17,962 nt of DNA from Chloroflexota bacterium. Its GTDB lineage: Bacteria > Chloroflexota > Limnocylindria > Limnocylindrales > CSP1-4. The DNA is taken from assembly GCA_016875645.1 (NCBI GenBank), contig VGPE01000031.1, positions 1-17,962 on the forward strand, written 5' to 3'. Positions 1 to 7,371 of this stretch are shown piece by piece. Within the stretch, counting starts at the first letter, position 1. Each line of letters opens with the position of its first letter. The notes beneath the pieces are model-generated. The model was not told the origin of the DNA, searched no databases, and saw only the letters and a list, made by a program, of their open reading frames with translations. The position numbers and the translations under genes were made by a program.

Positions 1-1
1 C

Positions 2-1081
2 GTCACCGCGGCGCACGGCCACGCGCCGGCCACTGGCGGCGGATTCATACGCGGCGTCGATGACCTCGAGCGCACGGACCAGGTCCTCGCCCGTGACCAT
101 CGGGTCGCGCTTCTCGCGGATCGCATCGAGCCAGTCCTGGATCTGGACCATGGAGTGAGGGCCATAGCCGACCCAGTCGCTGACCTCGTAGCGGCGCTCC
201 TCGAGGCGGATCGGGTCCTGCCGGCTGCCGGGGCCCCACCAGGTGAGGGTGCCTTCGCCGCTGATCTTGATGGAACCGTTCTCGCCGGAGAAGCGCATGT
301 AGCCCTCGCCGCCGGGTCGCGGGAAGGCGTTGACGAAGTGCAGCGTGCCGATGGCGCCGCTCGCGTATCGAAACGCAACGGACACCGCGTCCTCCACGCC
401 GATGTCCTGGCGGCCGACATTGGCGGTCAGCGCCTGGATCTCCACGATCGGCTCGCCGGCGAGCCAGAGGAGGGCGTCGACGTCGTGCACGCCCAGCCAG
501 TGCAGGATGCCGTGGCCGCTGCGATCGGCGTTGAAGAGATGGTTGCGCGGGTCGCGGACCTTGACCTGGGACGTCGTGAAGGTGGACTCGGCTGCGAGGA
601 GGCGGCCGAGGCGTCCTGCGTCGATCATCGCCTTGGCGTCCTGCCACGCGCCCGCGGCGCGCTTGCCCAGGCCGACCGTGGCAGTCACGCCGGCGCGCCG
701 GGCAGCCGCGAAGGCGCGCCGTGCCTCGTCGGCGGTCTTGGCGACCGGCTTGTCGACCAGCATGTGGACGCCGGCGGCGGCCAGGCGCTCGATCGCAGCG
801 GGGGCGTCGCGGTTGGGCAGCGTGACCAGGGCGATGTCCGGGCGGTGGTTCGCGATGAGTGCGTCCAGGCTGGTCTCAAAGGGCGTCTGGCGGTGGCGCT
901 CCGCGAGCTGCTGGGCCAGGAAGGGGTCCGAGAAGCTCGGCCGCAGCGTGCGGCCCATCTCCGGGTCGGTGTCGTACAGGGCAACGATCTCGACCTGATC
1001 GGGAAACTGCTCCAGGCTCCCCACCCATCCGGCCGTGTGGTAGTGGTCGATGCCGACAACTGCTAGCCGAAACCGGTTCAC
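2..1081 (-). CDS. Gfo/Idh/MocA family oxidoreductase, 3' end beyond the window
   Basis: This is a likely NAD(P)-dependent cytoplasmic oxidoreductase acting on a sugar, cyclitol or related alcohol. The frame is open for 360 codons from GTG at 1081 to the left edge, so only the last residues are missing. The N-terminal Rossmann segment reads VVGIDHYHTAGW (residues 8-19). The usual GxGxxG is reduced to G-I-D, as in one subgroup of the family. The DKP signature sits at 110-112 (family EKP). The C-terminal substrate domain has GHGILHWLGVHDVD (189-202), where His199 and Asp200 match the usual active-site pair. The GTG start follows a purine-rich GGAGAGGGAG. It lies 295 bases after the upstream amidohydrolase on the same strand and probably has its own promoter. 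The family is certain. The substrate cannot be read from sequence. Confidence 0.9.
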   Translation of the reverse strand, partial: MNRFRLAVVGIDHYHTAGWVGSLEQFPDQVEIVALYDTDPEMGRTLRPSFSDPFLAQQLAERHRQTPFETSLDALIANHRPDIALVTLPNRDAPAAIERLAAAGVHMLVDKPVAKTADEARRAFAAARRAGVTATVGLGKRAAGAWQDAKAMIDAGRLGRLLAAESTFTTSQVKVRDPRNHLFNADRSGHGILHWLGVHDVDALLWLAGEPIVEIQALTANVGRQDIGVEDAVSVAFRYASGAIGTLHFVNAFPRPGGEGYMRFSGENGSIKISGEGTLTWWGPGSRQDPIRLEERRYEVSDWVGYGPHSMVQIQDWLDAIREKRDPMVTGEDLVRALEVIDAAYESAASGRRVAVRRGD

Positions 1082-1376
1082 CGCTGCTCCCTCTCCGCTG
1101 CCCGGGGTTGTCGGACGATGCTACGCGGCTGCGCGGCGATGGCGGGGCATGGGCCCGCGTGCGCGTGACGCACGAACCAGCCGCCACGCTGTCACCCGGG
1201 GCGCGTGGCGCACGCCAGTACCGCGGCCATGAGGGATCCGGGGCGGCGGCGTTGCCTTCCGATGCACCCGGCGCACGCCTGGGCGACACAGCGGTCCGTT
1301 CGTGCGCCCGACGCACGAGCTTCGGATGCGCATGGACGCAGAGGGCGCACGCCGGCCCTGTCGGTGCTGCGTGGCG
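1082..1376. promoter_or_regulatory. upstream region of the Gfo/Idh gene with two matching inverted repeats
   Basis: This non-coding stretch holds two perfect inverted repeats of the same design. They are CGTGCG-cgtga-CGCACG at 1158-1174 and TCGTGCG-cccga-CGCACGA at 1300-1318. Both have a 5-base spacer. A 10-base word, GGCGCACGCC, recurs at 1207-1216, 1270-1279 and 1344-1353. The inverted repeats are centred about 85 and 228 bases before the GTG start, a usual place for operators of a dimeric regulator. No regulator gene is visible in the window. Clear -35/-10 boxes could not be picked out. Confidence 0.45.
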
Positions 1377-2198
1377 TCAGTCGCCCAACCCGAAGATGCG
1401 CTGCGCGTTGCCGCCGAGGATCAGCGCCTTGACCGCCTCAGGGAGGTTCGCGACGGCCACCTTGCCCACCTGGTGCGACTGCGCGAACAGGATCGAGTCG
1501 GAGCCCCAGACCACCCGCTCCGCGCCGACCTCGCGCACGAACCGCTCCACGTCCCACGGCGTGCCGGCCGAGTACGTCAGCTCCAGGACGAGGTTGGGCG
1601 TGCGGCGCGCCTCCTCGATGTTGATCTCGATGTCGCCCGCGCCGCTATGGCCGGCGAGGAACGTGGCCCCGGGGTAGGCCCGCGCCATCGCCGCCAGGCG
1701 CCGCACCGCGTCGTCGCCCCAGGTATGGGCGAGGATCGGCAGGCGGCGCGCCGCCGCGTACTCGTAGACCGGCCGGTAGCGCTCGCCGTCGTACGGGTAG
1801 CCGTTCCAGTCCACGTGCAGCTTGAAGCCGGCAAAGCCGAGTTCGTCGAAGCAGCGCTCGATCTCGGCCTCGAGGGCCTCGGGGTAGTTCGGGTTCAGGT
1901 AGCAGTAGCCGAGGAACCGGTCGGGCCGCGCCCGCACGAACTCCGCGACCCAGTCGTTCATGGTTTCGAGCCGGACACCGGTGGCGAACATCAGCCCCGA
2001 GATCGCGCTGTGGGTGATGCCGATCGCGTCCATCAACCCCAGCATCGCCTCGACGCTGGTGTCGCGGTCGATGCCTCGCGAGGGCCCGACGTGGCCGTGG
2101 CAGTCGACGACAGGCACCCCGAGCGGCCGGCCGGCCAGGGCGCGGCCGAGGATCGTGTCGGGCGAGGCCGACCCGGGCCCAACCCGGGTGCCACTCAT
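1377..2198 (-). CDS. amidohydrolase family protein (amidohydrolase_2, TIM barrel)
   Basis: A 273-residue metal-dependent hydrolase or decarboxylase of the amidohydrolase_2 type (ACMSD/uracil-5-carboxylate decarboxylase-like superfamily). The full ligand set is visible. The HxH is at His34/His36 (VDCHGHVGP). His128 lies in FKLHVD, His158 in ILAHTW, His184 in LAGHSG and Asp234 in WGSDS. There is no signal peptide, so it is cytoplasmic. The ATG start overlaps the stop of the upstream GNAT fusion gene by ATGA (2195-2198), so the two are almost certainly translated together. That matters because the upstream protein carries a related fold without these ligands. The substrate is unknown. Family confidence is high. 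Confidence 0.9.
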   Translation of the reverse strand: MSGTRVGPGSASPDTILGRALAGRPLGVPVVDCHGHVGPSRGIDRDTSVEAMLGLMDAIGITHSAISGLMFATGVRLETMNDWVAEFVRARPDRFLGYCYLNPNYPEALEAEIERCFDELGFAGFKLHVDWNGYPYDGERYRPVYEYAAARRLPILAHTWGDDAVRRLAAMARAYPGATFLAGHSGAGDIEINIEEARRTPNLVLELTYSAGTPWDVERFVREVGAERVVWGSDSILFAQSHQVGKVAVANLPEAVKALILGGNAQRIFGLGD

Positions 2199-3907
2199 TC
2201 GGGGCGGGCCTCGAAGCCACGCACCGTCCAGCGGACACCGGCGAGCAACTCGCGAACCGAGTCACCCAGGATGGCGTCACGGACATGCGGAGCCACGGCC
2301 GCGTAGCGCACATACGTGAGGTACGGCCCGGGCGACTGGCGCGGCCAGCCGGACCCGAAGATCAGCCGGCTGGGGCCGTACCGCGCGGTGAACTGCTCCA
2401 CGCCGAAGGTCGGGTTGAAGATGTGGCGATCGCCCGCGAGGCCGACCCGCACGCTGGGGCACGCGTCCAGCAGCGGCACCAGCAGGCGCTCGTCCACGTA
2501 CCACGCGCCCCAGAGAACGATCGGCAGGCGGCGATGGGCGCTGGCGATGGCGTATACCTCCTCGTAGGAGGTCTGCTCCAGGTCCAGGACGAGCGGGAGG
2601 CGTGCAGCTTCCATCGCGCCGTACAGGTCGCCGTTCGCCCAGGGGGCGCTGTGGTGGGCGTGCGTGCGCGGGAACAGCGCGAACATGGCGACGCCGGCGG
2701 CCTGCGCATCGCCGAGCAGGCGGTCGGCGGCCATGCCTCCGAACCGACGCGGCGGCAGCACCGACCAAATCACCCCCGTGTTCGGGCTGACCACGGCGAT
2801 CCGGCTCATGGCCGCGTTGCCCTCCTCGGGCACGCCGTCGCGCGATTCCGCGTGCAGGCACAGGCGCGCCCCGACGCCGAGGCGCTCGTGCTCGGCGAGC
2901 AGGTCGTCCATCTCGTATGGGGTGCCGGGCGGCCGCGAGCGGTACGGCCCCACGAAACACCACGCGTCGAGGACGGGCAGGTCGGGCGCCGCGCTCTCAC
3001 CGGCCGCGGGCCCGGGCCGGGGGCCGGCCTCCACGGTGGTCGGCGCGGCAGTGGCGTCCTGGGCCGCGCCACCTGCCGTCGGCCGCTCGAAGCGACCGTA
3101 CGAAGCGACGGTCCGGAAGCCGATCCGCTCGTACGGGCCCCGGCCCATCGAGGACGCCTGGAGCACCGCGACCCGGTACCCCTCGGCCCGGGCCCCCAGC
3201 AACGCTGCCAGCGTGATCGCGGACCCGATTCCCTGCCGGCGCGCCTCCTGCAGCACGGCGACCCCGTGGACCATGGCGACCCCCGCCGCGAGAAGGACCC
3301 GAGCCATCGCCACGGGCCGGCCGTCGAGGAACCCGACGAGGTGCCGCCACGGCCGGGGGCGCCGGTCATCGCCGAGGTAGAGCCGGCGCCGCACGTCGTA
3401 CCGCTCGGGCGGCCAGCCGAAGACCGCGCCGGCGACCGAGAGCCACGCCTCGACGAGCCGCGGATCGATCGCATCGTCCCGGCCGCCGAAGGTCTCGAAG
3501 CGGAGCCCGTCGGGCCGCGGCAGGTCCTCGACGAGAGCGTGCAGATCGGCTGCCATCCCCGCCTCATCGTCGGACAGGGCGAACCCGTGGCGCTCCAGGC
3601 GCTCGCGCAGGTCGTCCGGCCTCGAAGCCGGCCCGGCCCACCAGGTCGCGTCGAGCCCTTCGCGATCGAACCGGTCCACCAGCGCCGCGATCCGGCGATC
3701 TGCGATGCCCGCGTCCAGCGCCGTCCGGTAGACCGTTGCGCCCGGCCAGGCGCCGACGACCCACGCCAGGTCGTCCTCCTCATGGAACTCGGGTGCCCCG
3801 GCGCGTCCCAGTTCGCGCAGCTCCACCTCGAGCGAGGCACCGAGGAGGGCGGTCTGCTCCTCGACCGTCAGGTCGTCGAGCGGTCGCCGGATCGGTTCGT
3901 CATTCAC
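2195..3907 (-). CDS. GNAT acetyltransferase fused to a ligand-less amidohydrolase domain
   Basis: A 570-residue two-part protein. Residues about 1-276 form a GNAT protein of the two-lobed type. The first lobe carries the WWAGPASRPDDL segment. The catalytic lobe has GVAVLQEARRQGIGSA (215-230), matching the acetyl-CoA-binding R/Q-x-x-G-x-G/A motif, and ends with YERIGFRTVASYGRF. A Pro/Ala/Gly linker (277-308) leads to an amidohydrolase_2-like barrel (309-558). In the barrel the HxH is Trp316-x-Phe318 (LDAWCFVGP). The sites matching His158, His184 and Asp234 of the downstream enzyme read Asp442, Trp466 and Gly520 (by-eye alignment). The barrel is therefore probably not a metal hydrolase. The chosen start is GTG 3907, after GGAGCGG. 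An upstream extension of 71 codons is possible but reads into low-complexity repeat DNA. It is followed by ATGA coupling to the intact amidohydrolase. Confidence 0.8.
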   Translation of the reverse strand: MNDEPIRRPLDDLTVEEQTALLGASLEVELRELGRAGAPEFHEEDDLAWVVGAWPGATVYRTALDAGIADRRIAALVDRFDREGLDATWWAGPASRPDDLRERLERHGFALSDDEAGMAADLHALVEDLPRPDGLRFETFGGRDDAIDPRLVEAWLSVAGAVFGWPPERYDVRRRLYLGDDRRPRPWRHLVGFLDGRPVAMARVLLAAGVAMVHGVAVLQEARRQGIGSAITLAALLGARAEGYRVAVLQASSMGRGPYERIGFRTVASYGRFERPTAGGAAQDATAAPTTVEAGPRPGPAAGESAAPDLPVLDAWCFVGPYRSRPPGTPYEMDDLLAEHERLGVGARLCLHAESRDGVPEEGNAAMSRIAVVSPNTGVIWSVLPPRRFGGMAADRLLGDAQAAGVAMFALFPRTHAHHSAPWANGDLYGAMEAARLPLVLDLEQTSYEEVYAIASAHRRLPIVLWGAWYVDERLLVPLLDACPSVRVGLAGDRHIFNPTFGVEQFTARYGPSRLIFGSGWPRQSPGPYLTYVRYAAVAPHVRDAILGDSVRELLAGVRWTVRGFEARPE

Positions 3908-3927
3908 GGGCAAGCCGCTCCGGTGGG

Positions 3928-3961
3928 GCAGCCAGGCCGCGCCACGAGGCCCCCTGGCTGC
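3928..3961 (-). promoter_or_regulatory. 9-bp inverted repeat in the leader of the GNAT fusion gene
   Basis: On the minus strand GCAGCCAGG (3961-3953) is followed after 16 bases by CCTGGCTGC (3936-3928). The two arms are perfectly complementary. The spacer can add a small GCC-TCGT-GGC stem. The hairpin ends 7 bases before the GGAGCGG ribosome site and 21 bases before the GTG start. It could be an mRNA leader structure affecting translation, or a DNA operator. The sequence does not decide between these. Confidence 0.45.
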
Positions 3962-4082
3962 TGCGTGTCCCGGAGCATGCTGCCCATCGGCGAATCCATC
4001 GCGTCCTCCATCCGGATCCGCGGATCGGCGATCCCGTGGGCACGTCCGTGAGCAGGGTACCCAACGCGACCCTCCCCGCGAT

Positions 4083-4175
4083 GGCCACGGCGGCCACTTC
4101 GGCCACTCCGGCCACTTCAACCACTTCGGTCACCGGCCACTCGACCACTTCGGCCACGTCGGCCACAGCCACTTC
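4083..4175. repeat. degenerate 9-base tandem repeat (consensus GGCCACTTC)
   Basis: About eleven head-to-tail units follow GGCCACTTC with scattered substitutions and a few shortened 7-8 base units. For example, units start at 4092, 4101, 4110, 4119, 4143 and 4152. The repeat lies in the divergent spacer, about 175 bases upstream of the GNAT gene and 240 bases upstream of the flavoprotein gene. The 9-base period keeps reading frames open across it. This explains spurious open frames there (Glu-Val-Ala-like on one strand, Ala-Thr-Ser-like on the other). Confidence 0.85.
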
Positions 4176-4417
4176 AGCCTCGGATTTCGATGATCAGTCG
4201 ACACCAGGTGCGCGAATCGGCAGCTCGCGAGGCGCGTTGTGGCGCTTCGGACCCGCAGGACGCCAGCCAGCGTCGCATGATCATCAACTGTCGGGCCTGT
4301 TGGCTGCGCACCGGGGTTCGACGGTCGGCCTGAAGCCACCGACGTGCTGGTCGCGTCGATCGATCATCCAATTCGCCGCCACTCGCGCCCGCGGCGGGCC
4401 ACGAAAGGACACCCTTC

Positions 4418-5791
4418 ATGCCGGACCTCTCTCGTGCCGACGTCGTGGTCTGCGGAGCCGGCATGGCCGGCCTGTGCGCGGGTCTTGCTGCAGCCGAGGC
4501 CGGCGCGCAGGTCCTGGTCGTCGAGAAGGGGCCCGCCCCGGGCGGCTCGATGAAGATGTCCGGCGGCACGGTCTGGACCGCCCCGTCCATGGACGTCATG
4601 CTGCGATTCGTGCCGGCCGGCGACCGCGAGCGCCAGCGGCGCCTCGTGGACGGACTCGCGCCGGGCCTCGAGTGGCTGCGCGGACACGGCGTGGACACGG
4701 GGACGCCGTTCGGGGGCGAGCGCCAGGTAGGCGTCGAACTCGACGTCGTGGCCCTGACCGACCGGATGGTGGCCCGGATCCAGGCCGCCGGCGGCGAAGT
4801 GGCGGCCTCGACGGCCCTCGAATCCCTGGAGCGCGGTCCCGGCGGCGGGATCAGCGCGGTGAACCTGCGGGACGCAGACGGAACGGCGGCGCGCGTGGCG
4901 ACCTCCGCGGTGATCCTGGCCACGGGGGGTTTCGGGGGCAACCTTGCCCTGCTCGCGACGTACGTCACCCGATACGCCGATTCCATGCTGCGCCGCGCCA
5001 ATCCGTGGAGCACCGGTGACGGGCTGCTCGCCGCGACGGCGATCGGGGCACGCACCAGCCCCAGCATGTCCACGTTCTACGGCCACACGATGCCCGCGCC
5101 GCCTGCCGACCCGCCGGCCAATCGCTGGACGGCGGTCACCCAGTACGGCAGCCAGGACATGATCCTGGTCAACGTCCGGGGCGAGCGGTTCATGGACGAA
5201 TCGATTTCGCTGGCGGACGAGCGCGCGCCGGCCGAGATCGCCCAGCAACCCGACGGGCGGGCGTTCGTGATCGTCGACCAGCGCATCTACGACGACCGCC
5301 CGCTGCCCGGCCGCTCGCGCACCGAGATCCGACCGAATTTCGATGGGGCGGTTGCGGCCGGCGCGCCGTCGGTCACCGCGGCCACGCTCGACGATCTCGC
5401 CGATGGCATGGCGGCCTGGGGCGTCAGCCGGCGCGGCCTGCTGGCGACGCTGACCGAGTTCACCGAGGCGGTGGAATCCGGCCGGGGCGCGGAGCTCCGC
5501 ATCCCACGGGCCGGTTCCCCGTTCGGCCTGGTGGAGCCACCGTTCCGGGCGCTGGCGGTCCGGGCCGGCATCACCTTCACGCTGGGCGGCATCGACGTCG
5601 ATCCGGACCAGCGCGTCCTGGATCGTGGCGGCCGGCCGATCCGCGGCCTCTGGGCGGCCGGTGCCGATGCCGGCGGCACGTACCGCAGCGGCTACATGGG
5701 CGGCCTCGTGCTGGGCCTGGTGCAGGGACGCGCGGCGGGCGCGGCAGCGGCCGCCTTCGCGCGCGCGGCCACGACGCCGGCGGCGAGCTGA
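4418..5791 (+). CDS. FAD-dependent oxidoreductase, fumarate reductase/3-ketosteroid dehydrogenase type
   Basis: A 457-residue flavoprotein of the FAD_binding_2 family (fumarate reductase flavoprotein, 3-ketosteroid-1-dehydrogenase, tricarballylate dehydrogenase). The FAD Rossmann motif is VVVCGAGMAGL (9-19), with the ribose-binding Glu36 in VVEKG. The second FAD contact ATGGFGGN is at 168-175. FTLGGIDVD (387-395) and GLWAAGADAGG (410-420) are the conserved C-terminal segments. No Tat or Sec signal is present, so it is cytoplasmic. The ATG is preceded by GAAAGGAC. It is the first gene of a plus-strand pair, with 28 bases to the glycoside-hydrolase-like gene. The pairing suggests dehydrogenation of a plant- or sugar-derived substrate, which is inference. 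The exact substrate is unknown. Confidence 0.9.
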   Translation: MPDLSRADVVVCGAGMAGLCAGLAAAEAGAQVLVVEKGPAPGGSMKMSGGTVWTAPSMDVMLRFVPAGDRERQRRLVDGLAPGLEWLRGHGVDTGTPFGGERQVGVELDVVALTDRMVARIQAAGGEVAASTALESLERGPGGGISAVNLRDADGTAARVATSAVILATGGFGGNLALLATYVTRYADSMLRRANPWSTGDGLLAATAIGARTSPSMSTFYGHTMPAPPADPPANRWTAVTQYGSQDMILVNVRGERFMDESISLADERAPAEIAQQPDGRAFVIVDQRIYDDRPLPGRSRTEIRPNFDGAVAAGAPSVTAATLDDLADGMAAWGVSRRGLLATLTEFTEAVESGRGAELRIPRAGSPFGLVEPPFRALAVRAGITFTLGGIDVDPDQRVLDRGGRPIRGLWAAGADAGGTYRSGYMGGLVLGLVQGRAAGAAAAAFARAATTPAAS

Positions 5792-5819
5792 GTCGCGGCG
5801 CGAACGATCGGAACGAACG

Positions 5820-7082
5820 ATGGCCACCGCCGGCGCGCGCAGCGCCATGAACATCGCCAACGTCAGCTGGGGCGATCACGTCGAATGGGGCTCGGGCTCG
5901 GCCCGCCTCGCGTCTGCTGACGACATCGCCCGCTCCGTCGAACGCTGGGTGCAGCGCGACCATGCCGCGCGGATCCACTTCCGCGAGCACGAGTACTACC
6001 GGCGGTACGGGCGCTCGGTCCAGACCGCACGGACGGAGCAGTTCGAGGCACGAGCGGGGTTCGACGAGAACGCCGAGATCATCCGCCGCGGCCACGAGGC
6101 CGGTCTGCCCGTCTACCTCTACATCACCGTCTTCGACGAATCGTGGATGGCAAGTCAGTGGGCCTGGCCGTGGGATCCGGCCTTCGGATGGCAGGGCGAC
6201 TACGTGCGCGACCATCCGGATCACGTGCTCGTAGATGCGGCCGGGCAGGAGCGGCTGTGGGGCATCCTGGACTACAACGCCGAGGAAGCTCGGGCGTTCC
6301 GGGTCGACGTCGTCCGGGAGCTCCTTCGCGAGCACGACTGGGACGGCGTGTTCGTCTGCACCCGTTCCCAATCCCGGCCGGCGCGCGACGGCGACCAGTT
6401 CGGCTACAACGAGCCCACTCTCGTGCGCTACCGGGCACGTGCCGGCGGCGGTCCGGGCGCCGATCCTCGCTCGCCCGACGTCGACCTTGACCTCTGGCGC
6501 CGGGTGCGCGGCGAGGGCCTCACGGCGCTGCTGCGCGACCTGCGGACGATGACGGACGCCGCCGGGAAGCGGCTCGCGATCGGCATTCCACGCGGCGATT
6601 TCATGGGCCCCCCGATCGGCAACCTGCACCTCGACTGGCGGACCTGGCTGGGTGAGCGGCTGGTGGACTCGCTGATCGTCGGCCAGATCTCGGAGATCTG
6701 CCCCTCGGCGTGGGTGCACCTGTGGCCCGAGCACCCGGTGGCCGGGCACCTGCTGGACCCGGTGCGGTTCGTGGGCCTGCGGCCCCTGGCTGAGGACCTG
6801 GACCAGGTGTTCGGGCCGGCCGCGTCGGCCGCGGGCGTGGAGCTGTTCCTGTCCCGGCTCCATGACCATCCGGACCAGGCCCTCGAAGCGCGCCTGGTGG
6901 CGGAACACCCGCACCTGGCGGGAATCCAGTACTCCACGTTCCGGCGCGATCTCGCGGATGCAGCGGCCGAGCTGCCGTGGCGGCGGACGCTGGAGTGGCC
7001 GGACGGGCGCAACGCATGGGACCCGGACCGCGGGCTGATCCGGTTGGAGTTGCCGCAGGGCGCCGTTCTCGGCGAACGCTGA
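5820..7082 (+). CDS. putative glycoside-hydrolase-like TIM-barrel protein
   Basis: A 420-residue soluble protein resembling family-10-like glycosyl hydrolases (GHL10/DUF187-type putative glycosidases). After an N-terminal barrel start, NIANVSWGDHVEW, come GHEAGLPVYLYITVFDESW (91-109) and WQGDYVRDHPDHVLVDAAG. DYNAEEARAFRVDVVRELL (151-169) follows. WDGVFVCTRSQSRP (174-187) and GYNEP (195-199) would fall at the ends of central strands, where acid residues usually sit. No catalytic acid pair can be fixed by eye. No signal peptide is seen, which is unusual for a polysaccharide-degrading enzyme and points to a small intracellular substrate. Start ATG 5820 has GGAA eight bases upstream. The ATG at 5847 lacks a ribosome site. 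It is the second gene of the pair begun by the flavoprotein. Confidence 0.65.
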   Translation: MATAGARSAMNIANVSWGDHVEWGSGSARLASADDIARSVERWVQRDHAARIHFREHEYYRRYGRSVQTARTEQFEARAGFDENAEIIRRGHEAGLPVYLYITVFDESWMASQWAWPWDPAFGWQGDYVRDHPDHVLVDAAGQERLWGILDYNAEEARAFRVDVVRELLREHDWDGVFVCTRSQSRPARDGDQFGYNEPTLVRYRARAGGGPGADPRSPDVDLDLWRRVRGEGLTALLRDLRTMTDAAGKRLAIGIPRGDFMGPPIGNLHLDWRTWLGERLVDSLIVGQISEICPSAWVHLWPEHPVAGHLLDPVRFVGLRPLAEDLDQVFGPAASAAGVELFLSRLHDHPDQALEARLVAEHPHLAGIQYSTFRRDLADAAAELPWRRTLEWPDGRNAWDPDRGLIRLELPQGAVLGER

Positions 7083-7371
7083 CGGTGATCCCGGCTGCGC
7101 CGCACTCCGGGCCGGCGACCTCGCCTGGGCGACCTCGCTTTGACTGGTGCATCCCGCCGCATCGACGCAGTGGGTATTTCGGCGCCTTCGGCGCGCTGAT
7201 CGCGGTCGCCGGGCTTCTGGTGGGCCCGTTCGGGGGCCGGTCATGCTTCCCGTCGATATCCGGGCCTGCATCGACCGCCCCAACGGAGCTTCACCGCTTG
7301 CGAACGCCACGAATACCAGCGGCGTCGATACGGCCCGGCGGATCCCGGCCTCGGGTCGGGCGCGGGCCGCG
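7083..7371. other. convergent intergenic region, 289 bases
   Basis: This is the space between two converging genes. It holds an 11-base direct repeat GGCGACCTCGC (7114-7124 and 7128-7138). There are short GC-rich hairpins at 7182-7194 (GCGCC-ttc-GGCGC) and 7223-7238 (GGCCC...GGGCC). Neither has a T-run, so they are weak terminator candidates. No gene is recognised. Confidence 0.5.

Larger units (their letters stand above)
3908..4417. other. divergent intergenic region, 510 bases
   Basis: No convincing gene lies between the two divergent starts (GTG 3907 on minus, ATG 4418 on plus). From left to right it holds a strong inverted repeat in the minus-strand leader (3928-3961), a perfect 12-base palindrome GATCCGCGGATC (4015-4026) and a degenerate 9-base tandem repeat (4083-4175). 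Three AT-richer ATGATCA-like words follow (4190-4196, 4277-4284 and about 4359-4366). The middle one, ATGATCAT, is itself a palindrome. Promoters for both operons must lie here, but I cannot assign -35/-10 boxes with confidence. Confidence 0.6.

Noticed and set aside
2285..4051. Open frame of 588 codons on the plus strand opposite the GNAT fusion
   Set aside because: It has the composition of an antisense shadow (Arg, Pro, Gly, Asp) and no motifs. The minus-strand frame has clear domain signatures.
3908..4120. N-terminal extension of the GNAT fusion to an ATG at 4120
   Set aside because: The added 71 codons start in the 9-base repeat and cross the leader hairpin. The GTG at 3907 has a ribosome site and matches where the GNAT protein begins.
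4083..4175. CRISPR array
   Set aside because: Units are 9 bases, contiguous and without unique spacers, and there are no cas genes. It is a tandem repeat.
7182..7238. Rho-independent terminators between the converging genes
   Set aside because: Hairpins are only 5 bp and lack a T-run on either strand.
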